A DNA stretch of 64,000 nt from Altica lythri (Eukaryota; Arthropoda; Insecta; Coleoptera; Chrysomelidae), in contig OZ034804.1 of the NCBI GenBank assembly GCA_964028335.1, positions 73,519,205 through 73,583,204 on the forward strand, written 5' to 3'. The notes under the pieces were generated by a model. The model saw only the letters and a program-made list of their open reading frames with translations. It had not been told where the DNA came from and did no database searches. The translations under genes and the position numbers were made by a program. Below, one piece after another: positions 43,224-55,935 of this stretch (its first letter is position 1; each line of letters opens with the position of its first letter).

Positions 43224-45967
43224 TTAATAAGACGCGAACAGAGGAACAAGCATACTCTGAAACTTTAGATGATGGTAGGCTCAGTTTATTTTTTATTAAT
43301 ATTCGGTCCTTAAGACATAAAACAGATGAATTACTTCTACCATTAGAAGAGCTAAAATTTCCTGAAGTGGTTGCAATTACTGAAAACTGGTTAAATATTG
43401 TTAAAAACTACACCACAGTCGCTCGATTTAATAGAAGTGATTTATCTCATGGAGGTACTATAATAATGTCAACAAATAACGACTTTTCAGCAGTGACTAA
43501 ATTTGATCATTTATTATCTGAGAAACATTTTGAATTTTCCATTGTTTGTAATAATTTTTATGACATTTTCATTATTTGTATTTATAGAACACCTGATGCG
43601 GACTTGCAAATTTTTTATCAAAATTTACTGAGCTTACTTGAATCCCTTCCTTTAAATGGTAAATTAGTTGTATGTGGTGATTTTAATATTGACTACTCCA
43701 GTGTTTGTGCTGCAAAAGAATCTCTTCAGAACATTTTTGATTCTTTTGGAATAATCATGCACGTCAACGCGCCAACCAGAATAACTAAAACTAGTTCGAC
43801 CACCATAGACTATGTCACTTCTTCTTTTGATCCGAAAATCGTTGACTGTACTGTTTTTAATTCGGGTTTTTCTGACCATGAAGCAATATTAACTACATTT
43901 CCCCTAAAATCCAAAAGTAAAAATGTTTCGCGCAAATTAGGCCGTATTTTCGGAGATAAAAATTTCCAAAATTTCAATGAGTTGTGTCTAACATCTGACT
44001 GGAATTTTCTATCTGATGACGTCGACTCCGAATTCTCTAGATTTGTAAAGATAGTGTCTGATCTTGCATTCAAATCCTTTCCTCTCAGGCCTATTAAAGT
44101 GAAGCAACACAAACCCTGGTCTACTAGAGGCTTACGATTATCTTCTAAGAACATGCGCTGTTTATCATATTTAAAAAAATTCTCAGATAGCGTCTCCTTC
44201 CAAAATTATGAAAAACTGTACAGGAAAACTTATATTAAAACTATCAAAGCTGCCAAGGATATGTATTACAACAGAAGATTGGGAAATGCGGGTAACATTG
44301 CTAAAGAAACTTGGTCTATTGTAAATGAATTAAGGGACCGGGCCTCTTCATCTAACAAAATTCCTACTTCTCCAGAGAACTTAAACAACTTCTTTGTTAA
44401 TGTAGCAAAGAACTTAGTGAGCTCCATAACTCCTTCCCACGATCCTTTTTCTTATCTCAGAAACGAAAATTTACACAGTTTCTTCATGTCACCTGTATCA
44501 TTGGCCGAGCTTCGTAACACAATTAATGAGATTAAAAACAAATCATCTGCTGGAACGGATGGGCTTACTCTGAAAATGTTTTCAAATCTACCGGTAAACA
44601 CCCTAAGCCATCTGACTAACTTGATTAACAAGTCACTTCAACTTGGAGTCTTTCCAAGCTGCCTTAAGACTGCGATAATTATTCCTTTGCACAAAGGAGG
44701 TGATAAAGATCAAGCTTCGAACTATCGCCCAATAGCACTTCTCCCCACGTTGTCGAAGATTATTGAAAGATTGGTTAAAAAAAGATTGCTATCTTTTCTT
44801 TGCAAGTATAAAATACTAACTCCCCAACAGTTTGGTTTCTTGAGCAATAAATCTACCAATGATGCTATGTTCTCGCTCTTTGACAATGTTTACTCCAGTC
44901 TTAACAATCAGAACTTTACAGCAACAATCTTCTGCGACTTCTCTAAGGCCTTTGATTGTGTAAACCACAACATCTTAATTCACAAATTACAACACTATGG
45001 GATTAGAGGAATACCACTCGAGTGGTTTAAATCTGATCTTACCTACAGAAGTCAGATGGTAAGGGTTGATGAGAGAACATCCTCCTGTAAGCCAATTGAC
45101 TGTGGGGTGCCTCAAGGTTCAGTTCTAGGTCCTATCTTATTTCTGCTTTTTATTAATGATATTGCCTACCTAAATATTAGTGGTAAACTCTGCCTCTTTG
45201 CAGATGATACTAGTTTTACCTGGAGCAACCCGGTTAGTACATCCCTTTATAGTATCGTATCTCGTGACTTAGTCACTATTAAATCGTGGTGTGATTCTAA
45301 CCTTCTGTGCCTCAATCTCTCTAAAACTAATATCTTATCATATAAAGGTACATTACAAACTTTTTAACTTAATAACAATAGTGTGGAAATCGTTGATTCT
45401 GTAAAGTTCCTGGGTCTCATTGTTGACAACTCATTAAAATGGGATTTGCACATCAATGCATTGTCAAAAAAATTAAGTTCTGCGTGTTTTGCGCTAAGAT
45501 CAGTTTCCAAGGAATTAAACTTGTCAACAGCTCGAACAGTCTATTACGCCCTTTTTGAGTCGCATCTCCGTTACCCCATTCCATTCTGGGGTACGTGTTG
45601 TGCGACTCAATTTGACCGTATTTTCAAACTTCAAAAGAGAGCTATCCGTTACATGTTAAGATTAAACAATAGAACTCATTGTGGGGAATACTTTAAAAAA
45701 TATCAAATTTTAACTCTTCCTTCTTTATTCATTTTTGAATCCGTTTGCTTAATCCGCAAGCACTCGTCAGCGAATCCTGAAACGCCTTCCCACAACTATC
45801 CACTTAGAAACAGGGAGCTTGATCTTTGTTTACCAATCCCACGATCAGAGTTAATCAAAAACTCTATATTGTATAATGCAAAAAAGATGCATAATCGTCT
45901 GCCTTTCAATATCAAATCTATTTCACTCTTTCCCGCATTCCGTAGAGCTTTGAAGGCACACTTATAG
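43223..45967 (+). pseudogene. LINE A ORF2: endonuclease and reverse transcriptase, one nonsense codon
   Basis: The frame opens upstream of ORF1's stop (LINKTRTEEQAYSETLDDGR) and enters the apurinic endonuclease domain: INIRSLRHKTDE, TENWL, VVCGDFNIDY, and SGFSDHEA with the catalytic His. RT follows: IIPLHKGGDKDQASNYRPIA, FCDFSKAFDCVNHN, GVPQGSVLGPILF, FADDTSF. The frame is interrupted once by TAA at 45365-45367 and continues without a shift (VKFLGLIVDNSLKWDLHINA) through the C-terminal domain to 45967. Apart from that codon the element looks almost intact. Confidence 0.85.
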
Positions 45968-46470
45968 GAGAGATCTTTGTACACAGTAAATGAATTTTTC
46001 ATATTATGATTTTATACTTCTAATAATTTACTACTTCAAGGAACTTTTTCTTTTTTCCTTTTCTTCTTCTTTCTCTTTTTTTTTTTGATGACTTTCAATT
46101 TCTTTAATTGTATTAATATTTTTTTTATAATTCACGTTCACAAAGTTTCTATTTCGACATTAAAAACAGTATCGAAATAGATTCATTGTAACACTGTTTT
46201 TGGTAACTTTTTGTTGTACACAATTGGTTGCACTGCACTGATTGTCAACGAAAGAGTTCCAGGTAGTAAATCAAGAAGTATGTTGTAGTAAATTATTAAC
46301 TACATTATCAGCGTTAATTGCTAAATTCGGAATATTTTATACAAATTTGACAAACATTCAAATTTAAATCATTAAAACTGACAAGTGTCAAAAGTGTCAA
46401 GATTGCCAACATAAATAAATATTTCGAAAAACTCATTTTATATATTTTTTTATACTTTTAAAAGTTCATT

Positions 46471-46625
46471 ATAAAAAATAGTATGTAACACTCGAGTTAC
46501 AATGACGGTTTGTAGTACTCGTTCTTTGCGAAACTCACCGCTTCGCGGTTCGTTTCACAAACTGAACTCGTACTACGAAACCTGTCATTGTAACACTTGT
46601 ATTACAATATACTATTTTTTGTATT
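46471..46625. repeat. imperfect hairpin in the LINE A 3' UTR
   Basis: AAAAAATAGTAT..GTTACAATGACGGTTTGTAGTACTCGTT pairs with the complement of ACTACGAAACCTGTCATTGTAACAC..AATATACTATTTTTT, leaving a loop around CACCGCTTCGCGG, itself self-complementary. Arms about 65 bp. Confidence 0.7.
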
Positions 46626-46740
46626 TTGTTTATGTGATATGTTAGATTTTAAGGTTTTTGTACTTTTTTTGTATGTTTTTTAGCTTTGTCGACAAATTGT
46701 AAATTTCTGACAAGAAAGCATTATTATTATTATTATTATT

Positions 46741-47245
46741 ACAGATTTTTTCTCGTTTTTTCGATTGATTTTTCTTGTTTACTCGATTTTATTATATTTT
46801 TTTTGTCCATTTTCAGGTTTTTACTTTTTTCTTCGTTGTATTTTCCGGTTTTGTCATTTTTTAGTTGTTTCTTTTGATTTTCTTCATTTTAAGATAAAAT
46901 TGCTCGTTTAAATATATGAAATATTAACTGCGCCACCTTACGGTGGCGTCATAGTACTTAGTTTAGAAAATGTTTTCTTAGTTTTCTTTTTCCCGCAATT
47001 TTTTCAGTTTTTTTTTTTTCGTTTATTTTCCATTTTACTTTAGTTTCTCGATTTTTAGTTTATCCTCATTTTGATATTATAGATTTCCTTTTTTTTAATT
47101 TTTGTGATTTTTCCTTTTATTAGCTACCATATATTTATTATATCTATTAGGAATTCATATGCAACTTTCTTTCCTTTTTTTTTTCTTATTATTTTTTATT
47201 TTCCTTTCCTTCGTGTTTGATTTACTTTTACTTTTTTATTTTTAT
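46741..47245 (+). repeat. second copy of the LINE A 5' UTR, immediately downstream
   Basis: Aligns with 41525-41905, including the same GCGCCACCTTACGGTGGCG hairpin and ATATTTATTATATCTATTAGGAATTCAT, up to about 47175. After that it diverges into a T-rich stretch leading into a different LINE. It begins directly after the (TTA)n tail of the first copy. Confidence 0.8.
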
Positions 47246-48675
47246 TTAGAACTGGACACTTCCCATTACAATGGAAAGTTGGTCAAATTATAGTAATACA
47301 GAAACCAGGCAAACCCATCAATGACGTGAAATCCTATAGACCGATAAGCCTGCTTCCAATTGTATCCAAAATTCTGGAAAAACTCTTATTAGCCAGATTA
47401 GAGCCAATACTAATACAACAACAAGTCATACCAAACCATCAATTTGGATTTCGTCCACAACACGCAACAACAGAGCAGATTCATCGGGTTTGTAACCACA
47501 TTTACCAATCACTCGAAGAAAAAAAGTACTGCTCGGCCGTCTTTCTGGACATATCGCAGGCCTTCGATAGGGTCTGGCACCAAGGTTTACTATATAAAGT
47601 GCGTAAAATAATTCCACATACATATTCCCTTATCCTTTGTTCCTACCTTCAAAATAGGCATTACCTTGTGAAATACCACGATGCGCTAACTTCTCTCTAT
47701 CCAATCGATGCTGGAGTTCCACAAGGCAGCGTACTCGGTCCGGTCTTGTATCTTGTGTTTACAGCAGATTTACCTACACAAAACAATATAGCTACCGTAA
47801 CGTATGCTGATGATACGGCACTGTTATCCTCTCACCAAGATCCAAACATGGCATCTACATTACTTCAAACCAATCTTAACAAAATCCAAAGATGGTTAAA
47901 AATCTGGCGTATTCGTGTCAACGAAACTAAATCCGTCCATGTGACGTTTACCAACCGTCGTGAAACCTGTCCACCGGTAGTTTTAAATGGACATCAGCTA
48001 ATACAAAAAGAGGAAGCCAAATACTTAGGTATGCACCTGGACCGAAAACTCCTGTGGAGAACACACATCTTCATGAAGAGAAAACAAATAGGCATCAGAC
48101 TTAACCAACTATATTGGATGATTGGACGAAAATCAAAGCTATCGTTAGAAAATAAAATCCTCATATACAAGACAATTATGAAGCCCATATGGAGCTACGG
48201 TATACAGCTGTGGGGGAACGCATCACTATCAAATATTGAAATACTGGAACGATATCAGTCCAAAGTCCTTAGAATCATTACCGATGCCCCATGGTACGTC
48301 TCAAACAAAATTATATCTAGAGATCTCCATATAAACTCCGTAAAAGAAGAAATCTCCAAGTTTTCCAAAAGTTACGCCGCCAAGATTCAACATCACCCAA
48401 ACAATCTAGCTAAACATCTAATGGAAATTACACCCATCAGAAGAAGACTGAAGAAAATTTCTCCATGCGATCTACCAAACCGATTTTAGCAAAAAGAAGT
48501 CTCTATCCCAGCAGCCATGTCAAAGTTTATACATATATAGACTATTTATAATAGGAAATTGCTACTGAGCAATTTTCCTCCATGTCAATTTAGCATTAAG
48601 ACACACAATTTACTTATTGTAACGTATTTTTTACAGATTGTAAATAAAATTGGGAAATTAAAAAAAAAAAAAAAT
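47246..48675 (+). pseudogene. 5'-truncated Jockey-type LINE with poly(A) tail
   Basis: An RT frame open from about 47250 to 48489 (387 residues from the ATG at 47326): VGQIIVIQKPGKPINDVKSY then RPISLLP, FGFRPQHATTEQIHR, VFLDISQAFDRVWHQ, GVPQGSVLGPVLYLVF, YADDTALL, then the thumb (KIWRIRVNETKSVHVTFT) and the Jockey-like C-terminus with SYGIQLWGNAS. Endonuclease and ORF1 are absent. The 3' UTR ends in about 14 A at 48660-48674. The RT itself is uninterrupted with its catalytic YADD intact. Confidence 0.85.
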
Positions 48676-48739
48676 TATTTTCGTACCTCTTATACCTAGA
48701 TGTTGCAGCTTTAGTAGCAGTCTACGCTTTGGAACTTTG

Positions 48740-49180
48740 TCGAAGCCCTCGATTTTCGATAATTTTTTTACCATTTTCAATAATTTTTTAGGATATTCAA
48801 CAATATTTTACATTTTTTCCAAGACTTCCAACACTTTTTTCCAAATTTAAACGATTTGTAAAAGTCTGTCAAGAAATCTTACAATTATCAACAATTTTTT
48901 ACATTTTTTACGATTTCTTTGGATTTTTCGATATTTTCAACAATTTTTTAACATTGTCAACAGTTTTTTGCTATTTTTAATGTTTTTTTTTAACTTTCAA
49001 CACAATTTTTCACTTATTTTGATAGCATATCCGATTTTTCCAAATTTTCAACATTTCAAGATGATTAACAATTTCCACGATTTTCAAGGTTTTTTCACGA
49101 TTTCCAACAAATTTTCTGAATTTTCGAACAATTGGCACGATTTCTAACAGTTTTTTAAAACTATAAACCATTTTTCTAAA
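48740..49180. repeat. degenerate T-rich short-period repeat
   Basis: Dozens of loosely repeated (A/T)TTTTCAACAATTTTT / TTTCCA-type words with an irregular spacing of about 15-25 bp. No coding capacity. Looks like a decayed minisatellite. Confidence 0.5.
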
Positions 49181-51333
49181 ATGATATTTTAATACACATT
49201 GTTTTAAAAAAAGACAAATCCAAATAATCTTTAATAAACGTATTATTTAGAAATCGCACGCCATCTACCGAAATTCTCCGCAATCTAGATGTTAAAGGAT
49301 GGCATAGTTTTCTTTTAAAAAATAACTTAAACCGTCTTCTATTATGAATTGTCCTTTTCAAATTATTATAAAAAAATGGCCAAGAAATATTGTAAAGACC
49401 TATTGGATCGTTTTAGTATTAGAATCCACCAGACTATATTCAGTGATTTATTTTAACGTTATCGCCGTAATTAAAATTGCTACCGTTAGTGGTGGGATTG
49501 GTAAATTTCTTAATTGCGCGGTGATTAACACTTTTCAGTCCTTTAATTCACTGAATATCAAGAAGCGATGCATACCTACATTCTCCTCTTCAATACAAAT
49601 AAGTTGATTAATTGTTTCATTTAATTATTTTATTTGTAGAAGTTTCTCAAATTGAGGTGATTTTTTTAAATATTACTAACATCTAATTTCAAGTAGTTTC
49701 ACTTTCGCCAAACATCAGTTTTTGTGATCTTGAATATGGATTTTAGTCCTGTTTTTACACGTGTATTTTGTTAAAGAAAAGCCGAAATTCAACGTAGAAC
49801 CCAGTTTTCGTCTAATTAGAAATATCCGAAGAAAATTCCATTCCTTACAAACAGCCACAGTTCATCCCAGGAAGAAATTCGTCCCAAGGGAATCTCATCC
49901 TAAGAAGCAACGACACACATAAGAGGTTAAATTAATTACGTAACTAAAACCAAAATATTAATTGCATATTTCATTTATTATTTTTACTAATATTTTTAAA
50001 AATAAATCAATTAAACAGCTGTTTGTGTGTTATTTGCTTAGTTTGTACTCTGGCGCCCTTATATTTTATGTTTGGGGAGGACTGATGGTAAAACTCTTTA
50101 AAGAAGCCAAGACTCTATTGAGCTAGCTAGGTATTTAAGCCCTATATTGGGAATTTCAACTGTTACAAATTAGCACCCAACCTGCCAAATCTAATTTTTA
50201 ATTGATAATTAGGGTTACAAATTTTTTCGTGTTATCTGATTTCTATAAACTTATTGTAAATAGTGTATTTAATGTTGCCTAACTTTAGGTTATTTTGCAG
50301 ATTAGTAAATTCATTGGCCTCTCACTATATGCGTATTTAAAACCCATGGTAGTTGAATACTGCCTGAGAAATTTAAATTGCTTACGTTGTCAGATCAAAT
50401 CTTTTACCGCAAAATTGGAAAAATTGTAAATTAAAAAAATACGACTAAAATATAAAGAACAAGAATTATATAGTATCTAATATATAATAGGTAGGGTGAG
50501 CAGAAAAAACAAAAAATAACACTATAAAAAAATAAATAAGTCAACACCGCTTAAAAAAATGAGTTTCTGAAATAACATTTTCTATAAAAAATACAAAAGC
50601 GCGAGTGGTACAAAGGAAGAATAACAGTACCACACGTGCCACCAAAAAATTTTAATTAAATGACTGTTACTCAAAGATGCTCAACCTTCTGAAATTTCTA
50701 AGATATATCCTAAATTTATTTTGTATATATACACATTAGTTAGCACAAAATATTTTTCGGGAATAAACACATTAAAGTACAATTTACTAGATTAATTAAA
50801 AGTAGATTTTACAACGCTGTACTAATCTATGAATTATCAGTTTAATTTTATCTAAAAACAATATTAAAATACCTAGTATGTAAAAGTTAACAACAAAATT
50901 TCATCATAAACTCTTGGTAAACAAATCATCGCAATACTGTTTGTTGTGCTGTGGCTGTTTGCGTAGTAGAAGTGAAGTCTGTTATACAAGATCAAAAGTT
51001 GTCACTGTCAATGTCAAGACTGTCAAGATAGGAAGGGTAATGGAAGGCGAAATGTTTTTAAGATACCTTCCTATAGTTTTTACTTTAAAGAAGAAACATA
51101 TAAGTAAATTTTACTAAGTAAACGTGAGCAGTGATCTAGTTTTAATTAAAAACGAAATTTCGCTGCGTGCCGTTCACGATAAATCTAAACTATCGGCTTA
51201 ACATCGGAGATGACGTCTGTCAGATCAGGTGAAAATGTATGCAATTTATGACATGTGTATGACTTCAAACAGTATCATGTAATTTAATAAACCCTTCGTT
51301 TTACGTTGCATAAGCAATTCACCAGTGAAAATC
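49181..51333. other. sequence upstream of the ZNRF-like gene
   Basis: No gene recognised. 49930-50150 includes TGGCGCCC at 50052-50059 with TTTGGGGAGG shortly after, resembling an LTR end plus primer-binding site; a similar arrangement occurs at about 62785. The last few hundred bases before 51334 are presumably promoter and 5' UTR. The short frame 50914-51117 is not recognisable. Confidence 0.4.
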
Positions 51334-51703
51334 ATGGGTGCAAAACAAAGCACCGCTAACGGCACCCAAAGTCCCCGAACCCGCGCCTTCTCAACAAGTA
51401 GTAGTAGTGAAGTCGTAGCAGCGCCCGGTTTTCGGTTTATGCGAGCCCTAGGGAATGAATTGTCCAACGACAGACAACGTGCTCGGTCGCTGTCCAGTGT
51501 TCCGGATCTTCATGCTAGTCATGAGACTCTTTCTATGCCCACAAATGGGGCCAGTTTTGATGTATCGACTGGTGCTAGTCCGGAGACTGATAGTAGCTCG
51601 GCTGAAGATGGTGGTAGTGTTTTAGGTTCAGCTGCAGCAAATATTGCTTTAGGTAGAGTTTATGCTGCTCATTCCTTACCATCACATATTTGGTCTTTGA
51701 ATG
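51334..51703 (+). CDS. ZNRF2: ZNRF1/2-like E3 ubiquitin ligase, first coding exon
   Basis: The ATG at 51334 gives MGAKQSTANGTQSPRTRAFS. Gly2 followed by Ser6 fits an N-myristoylation signal, as in vertebrate ZNRF1/2, which are membrane-anchored RING ligases of endosomes and lysosomes. The 123 complete codons are serine-rich and disordered (ARSLSSVPDLH, SPETDSSSAEDGG) and end AAHSLPSHIWSLN, then G|GTAAGT (phase 1), where the conserved UBZ-like C-x-x-C and RING exons would follow. Those exons are not in the window, so the intron is probably longer than 12 kb. An in-frame GTG three codons earlier is not the start. Confidence 0.85.
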
Positions 51704-52513
51704 GTAAGTAATCTAATCTAATACTTAAAAATCTTTGAATTTACGTTGTACTTTGTATTTAAATGATTTGTTTGTTCAAATATCTTTGTAAATGCGTACT
51801 GAATTTATCTCGTTGAAGATTGACAATGTAATTTTGTTGTTGTTATCATTTTACATATAATTTTATCAGTGTATCTATGTAGTTTGTTGACCTAACATTA
51901 ACAAAAATCATCAAAACATTCTAGTCCATTTATTTTTTATTTACATTAATTACGTGGGTGTTTTGCACAACAAATAAGAATTAATTTTTTATTTACAATT
52001 TATTAATTATTAATATTTATTTATCGAGCTATAATAGATAAGTTAAAAAAATATTTTTCCATAAAAGTTAATAATAAAAAAATTATCACAAATTTGTGTT
52101 AGTTTTGATGTCTTTGAGATATATTATTATTATTACTGTTTTGTTTATTATTTAAACTAATTTAAAGGAATTTTAAATCCGGCAATCATCGCGTGTGCTT
52201 TAACTATGATCTTTCTATTAAATCATTTTAGAAATACTTTACAAACAATGGAAATACACTAATCAATGAAATATACAAATATCTCTGTTTATTCATAAAC
52301 TTTTATGAAATTCTTAAAACGATAAATTTTCATTAAATTAAAATATTTATTTCCAGAAAAAAGCTTCTTTATTTTAAGGAAAATTGAATAACATATTTTG
52401 ATGACAAAATGAAATGAAAATATCTTTATCTCCATCATCAAGACGTCTGATTCTCTAGTGAGATGTTTACTGTTCTTCTACAAAGAGCTATTTGATTTGT
52501 TTAACGTGGTGAA

Positions 52514-52855
52514 TCAGTCTTCTCTATTTGTGCATATTTCTCTCCAGTTTCTCACTTTCATGGATTTGATCCTCCTATCTTTCTTTCGGTTTTCCTCTCG
52601 ATCTTTCTTTATCTGGTATCCATCTATATATTGATTTTTTTGATCAGGAGGTCCTTTTTTCTTCTTTCTATGTGTCCTCTCCATCTTAGTCTTTATGCAA
52701 CTTCTCATTTCTCCGCTTTCCATTTTTATCGTGCCCGCGACTCTCCTTATGATCTTCCTCTCAAATATTCTTAATCTTTCTTCGCCTTTAGTTGTGAGGC
52801 ACATTGTCTCAGTTACAGGTCTGCCACTTCGTATACCGTCAGCTTTGTATTTCTA
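52514..52855 (-). pseudogene. RTE-like LINE RT C-terminal relic
   Basis: The minus strand gives MCLTTKGEERLRIFERKIIR then RVAGTIK, the sequence that follows the RT in RTE-like LINEs (LT..EE.LR.FERKI.R.I.G). The rest is lysine-rich and eroded. No RT core. Confidence 0.6.
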
Positions 52856-53859
52856 GGTAAGCTCTTGTTCTTCATTAGGTTGTGGTATCTCCAATATGTT
52901 TACCTTCTTATAACTCTCTGGCAGTAACAGACAATCAACAATTTATATTTCTTTACATTTGAATCTATGGATTGCGTCTATGTTTTCCTCTTCATCTTTT
53001 AATAAAATTGTAAATCATAATCACATCTTTATCATCACTTGTCATTTTCACAACCCCAGAGGTTCTTTCGCGTTGCTACTTTAAAGAAAACTGTAAAATT
53101 GTGCCCTTTTAAAAATGCAAAAATCGCCTGCTGACATTTGCAGCATGCAATGCGTTCAATAAAAACAGCTGTCGTGGACAGTGTCGCTAAATTAAAAGAT
53201 CAATATTAAATGATTTCATATGTATTCCGTTTTCTGGATCTAATTTTAAATATGAGTATAGAGATGAATGTAGATGTATTAGAAAATGGTGTCAACCATG
53301 ATTTGTTATCAAAATTAGATGACCCTACATAATAATATACAATATTAATGTTGCCAATTATTAGAGGCATGTTTATTTGTTAATCGAGTCGTTAATAACG
53401 TAACTTTACTTGTTGCTATATTAACCAATCAGTTCTAACGAATATTAATCTTTAACATTTGATTAGTTAATCACAACTTCGATTCCAGAATAATATGATC
53501 TTTTCACCCACTTCAATATATTGCTACAGATCAAACTAAAGGTAATGATTTAATAGACAAAATAAAATTTTGATTTGTAATCATCCAACTGTTGGTTTTA
53601 TAATTAATTACTCTATCGAATATAAATCTTTATGTTTATCATTTTTGTGGTTATATGTGTGCTAGTTTATATATTTTTTACTACGGTTACCCACATTTTT
53701 AATATACAATTAAAATTTCAGTGTTATCACAATTGAAAATTTTAATTAAAAATCTGAAGGTTGGTAAAAAAACATTGTATTGTTTACGTTAATTTAAGTA
53801 ATATCTAATTTGACATATTATATTTACGTTAAGTTGAACTGGTATGGATTAGAATACAC

Positions 53860-54060
53860 CCAAGCATAATTACAGAAAAAATCAACGCAGAAATGAACAT
53901 CCTGTAAAGGAAAAAAGGCAGACCAAAAAATGGATACAACATGTTGTAGAGTCAGGAAAAGTTAAATAAAAAACACTCGAGGAAATGAAAATACTGACAT
54001 GAAACAGAAAATAATGGATGAAATGGGTGAATGTAAATTAATATAGACCCTAATCCGACT
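53860..54060 (+). pseudogene. RTE-like LINE 3'-end relic
   Basis: Translation across stops gives KKGRPKNGYNM and KTLEEMKILT then NRK, resembling the GRP-x-x-RW..D....W end of RTE-type ORF2. Short and degraded. Confidence 0.4.
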
Positions 54061-55299
54061 CTCTGAAAAGATAAAAGGAAGGGGAGAAAGAAAGTTCCTA
54101 TTTCTTACTAAAACTCTTAAGTAATAAGTTAAAGTACTTATTACTAAACTTTCGGCAAAAAGTGGGGTTTAAAACTAGTCCTGTTATATAGGATTTATAA
54201 CATGTTGCTTAAACCAACAGTGCTAGACATATTAGCCTTTGGTATGGGGATTAAAGATGCAACAAAAAAATACCATCATCATGGTAGGCAAGGTTCAAAA
54301 ACTTGCTTACCATTGGCATTACTTGAGCTCTGAGAGGAACTCCAATATCAGCAATGGAAGTCCTGTTAGATCTTGGTCCTATTCACATAATCTTCAAGGG
54401 GGAGAAAAAAATGGGCTTCTAACCAACATTTTTGTTCGATCAGGACATAACATAAGAAAGCAGTAAATTGGAAAAGACATCTAGAGGATGAAATCAGACG
54501 ACATTGTTCCTAAGAAAACATTCTAAGTGGAATTAAATCAACGTGAGGAATGGCAAAATTCGAGGATTCAACTCAAGCTTTAGGGTTACATTTGGTAAAC
54601 AGACGAGTCTAAGCCTGAAGAAGATTTAGGAGCAGGAATATAAAGAGTGACGGAAACGTAATCATTTCTGTACCTCTGGGAACATACTGATATGGATTTT
54701 TCTTCATGGGCACGTTCTTTCAATGGAATGTTGGAACGTGATCCATTATTTTTAAATTGGTTGTTTAGATTAAGTATTTTTGTAAAATTAGATTGTTTTT
54801 TGGCGTTGCTACGTTGTTAGGTGTTTATTATGATTATTATTGATTAGATTGTCAGGAATTGAATATGTAAAAGTCATTAGAAAAATAAAATTGATAAAAT
54901 ACACATAGAATTTAATTTAACTAGTAAGAAATATCGAAATTAAAATTGAGATAATTGAAATAAAAAGAGTTGAAGAAAATTATATAATCAGAAGAATTTA
55001 TAAATAAATAAATAAAAAGTAATTGGAATTGGATGAGAGGATACAGAGAGGTCAGAGTTGGAAAATTGTAAAAGAAGAAGGTATAGAGAAAGTTGAGCAG
55101 CAGAAAGGTATTAAATAGATGGAAAGGCAGCAGGAAGAAGGAGTTGGAAAATAGTAAGAAGAAGAGGATATGGAGTAAGAATTGAATATTGGAAGAAGAA
55201 AGATTAGAAAGAAGTGAAAGAATTTTATTTTATATTTATAATTTTTGTGTTTATAGACAACTAATTTGGAAATCTTGAATCCACGACCGAGAATTTTAT

Positions 55300-55935
55300 T
55301 GAAAAAGGGTGTTCCGGAAGGAGGATCCATTTCAATACATCTTGATTTCAAGCTGAAATATATGCAATCTTGCAATCAGGCAGAGAAAACAATATGATGT
55401 TTTATACATCTAAACGGATTAATATATGCACACATAGTCAGGTGGTATTGACATTGGGGCCTTAAAGACCCTTAAAGAGTAGTAGACGAAGACTAGTTTG
55501 GGTACCAGGAATACAAAGCAACGAGCAGGTTAATAAACTTGCAAGAAAAGGATCAGCCACAGCCCAGATCCAGTTCTATGGTTACGAAACAATACGGTTC
55601 AGAGCCAAATGAAAGCATGAACCCGTAGATAACACAATCAAAAATGGGAACAGATCTCTGGACATGCACACATCAGAATGTTTATTGAAAAGACGTAAAT
55701 CAGAAGAGTTTAACACTTTGCAAAACCATGAGGCTATTTAATGGTTCCATTAAGCTGCAGAGTATGCGGCGGCAAGGACACTGAAACTGTTAAATATATA
55801 CTATACCAGGACAAGGCACTGGATAGCAGGAGACAGACAATTTTTTGAGACTTCAGAGTACCTCTACAAACTATAGCACCCATCCTTTAGATCTGTACTA
55901 ACCATACCTCGAGGCCCAATTGTGACGTAAATTCA
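55300..55935 (+). pseudogene. LINE RNase H domain relic (I/R1-like)
   Basis: Across several stops the plus strand gives VFPEGGSISIHLDFK and AEKTI (RNase H start), VWVPGIQSNEQVNKLARKGS (the LVWVPGH-x-G-N-E..A..LA motif with His replaced), and later CRVCGGKDTETVKYILYQ, the cysteine-bearing C-terminal motif of RNase H-containing LINEs. Dead. A related relic lies on the minus strand at 60150-60840. Confidence 0.65.

Larger units (their letters stand above)
41520..46740 (+). mobile_element. near-full-length LINE A (CR1/Jockey-like), two ORFs
   Basis: The 5' UTR begins near 41525 and carries a hairpin (GCGCCACC TTAC GGTGGCGT, about 41700-41720). ORF1 is 41982-43223, and ORF2 (endonuclease plus RT) runs to 45967. 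The 3' UTR carries an imperfect hairpin at 46471-46625, and the element ends in (TTA)n at about 46720-46740. ORF2 has one in-frame stop at 45365-45367. Another copy of the same 5' UTR starts immediately afterwards. Confidence 0.85.

Noticed and set aside
54239..54466. 75-codon frame in the ZNRF-like intron as an exon
   Set aside because: No splice sites in phase with the ZNRF-like exon and no recognisable domain.
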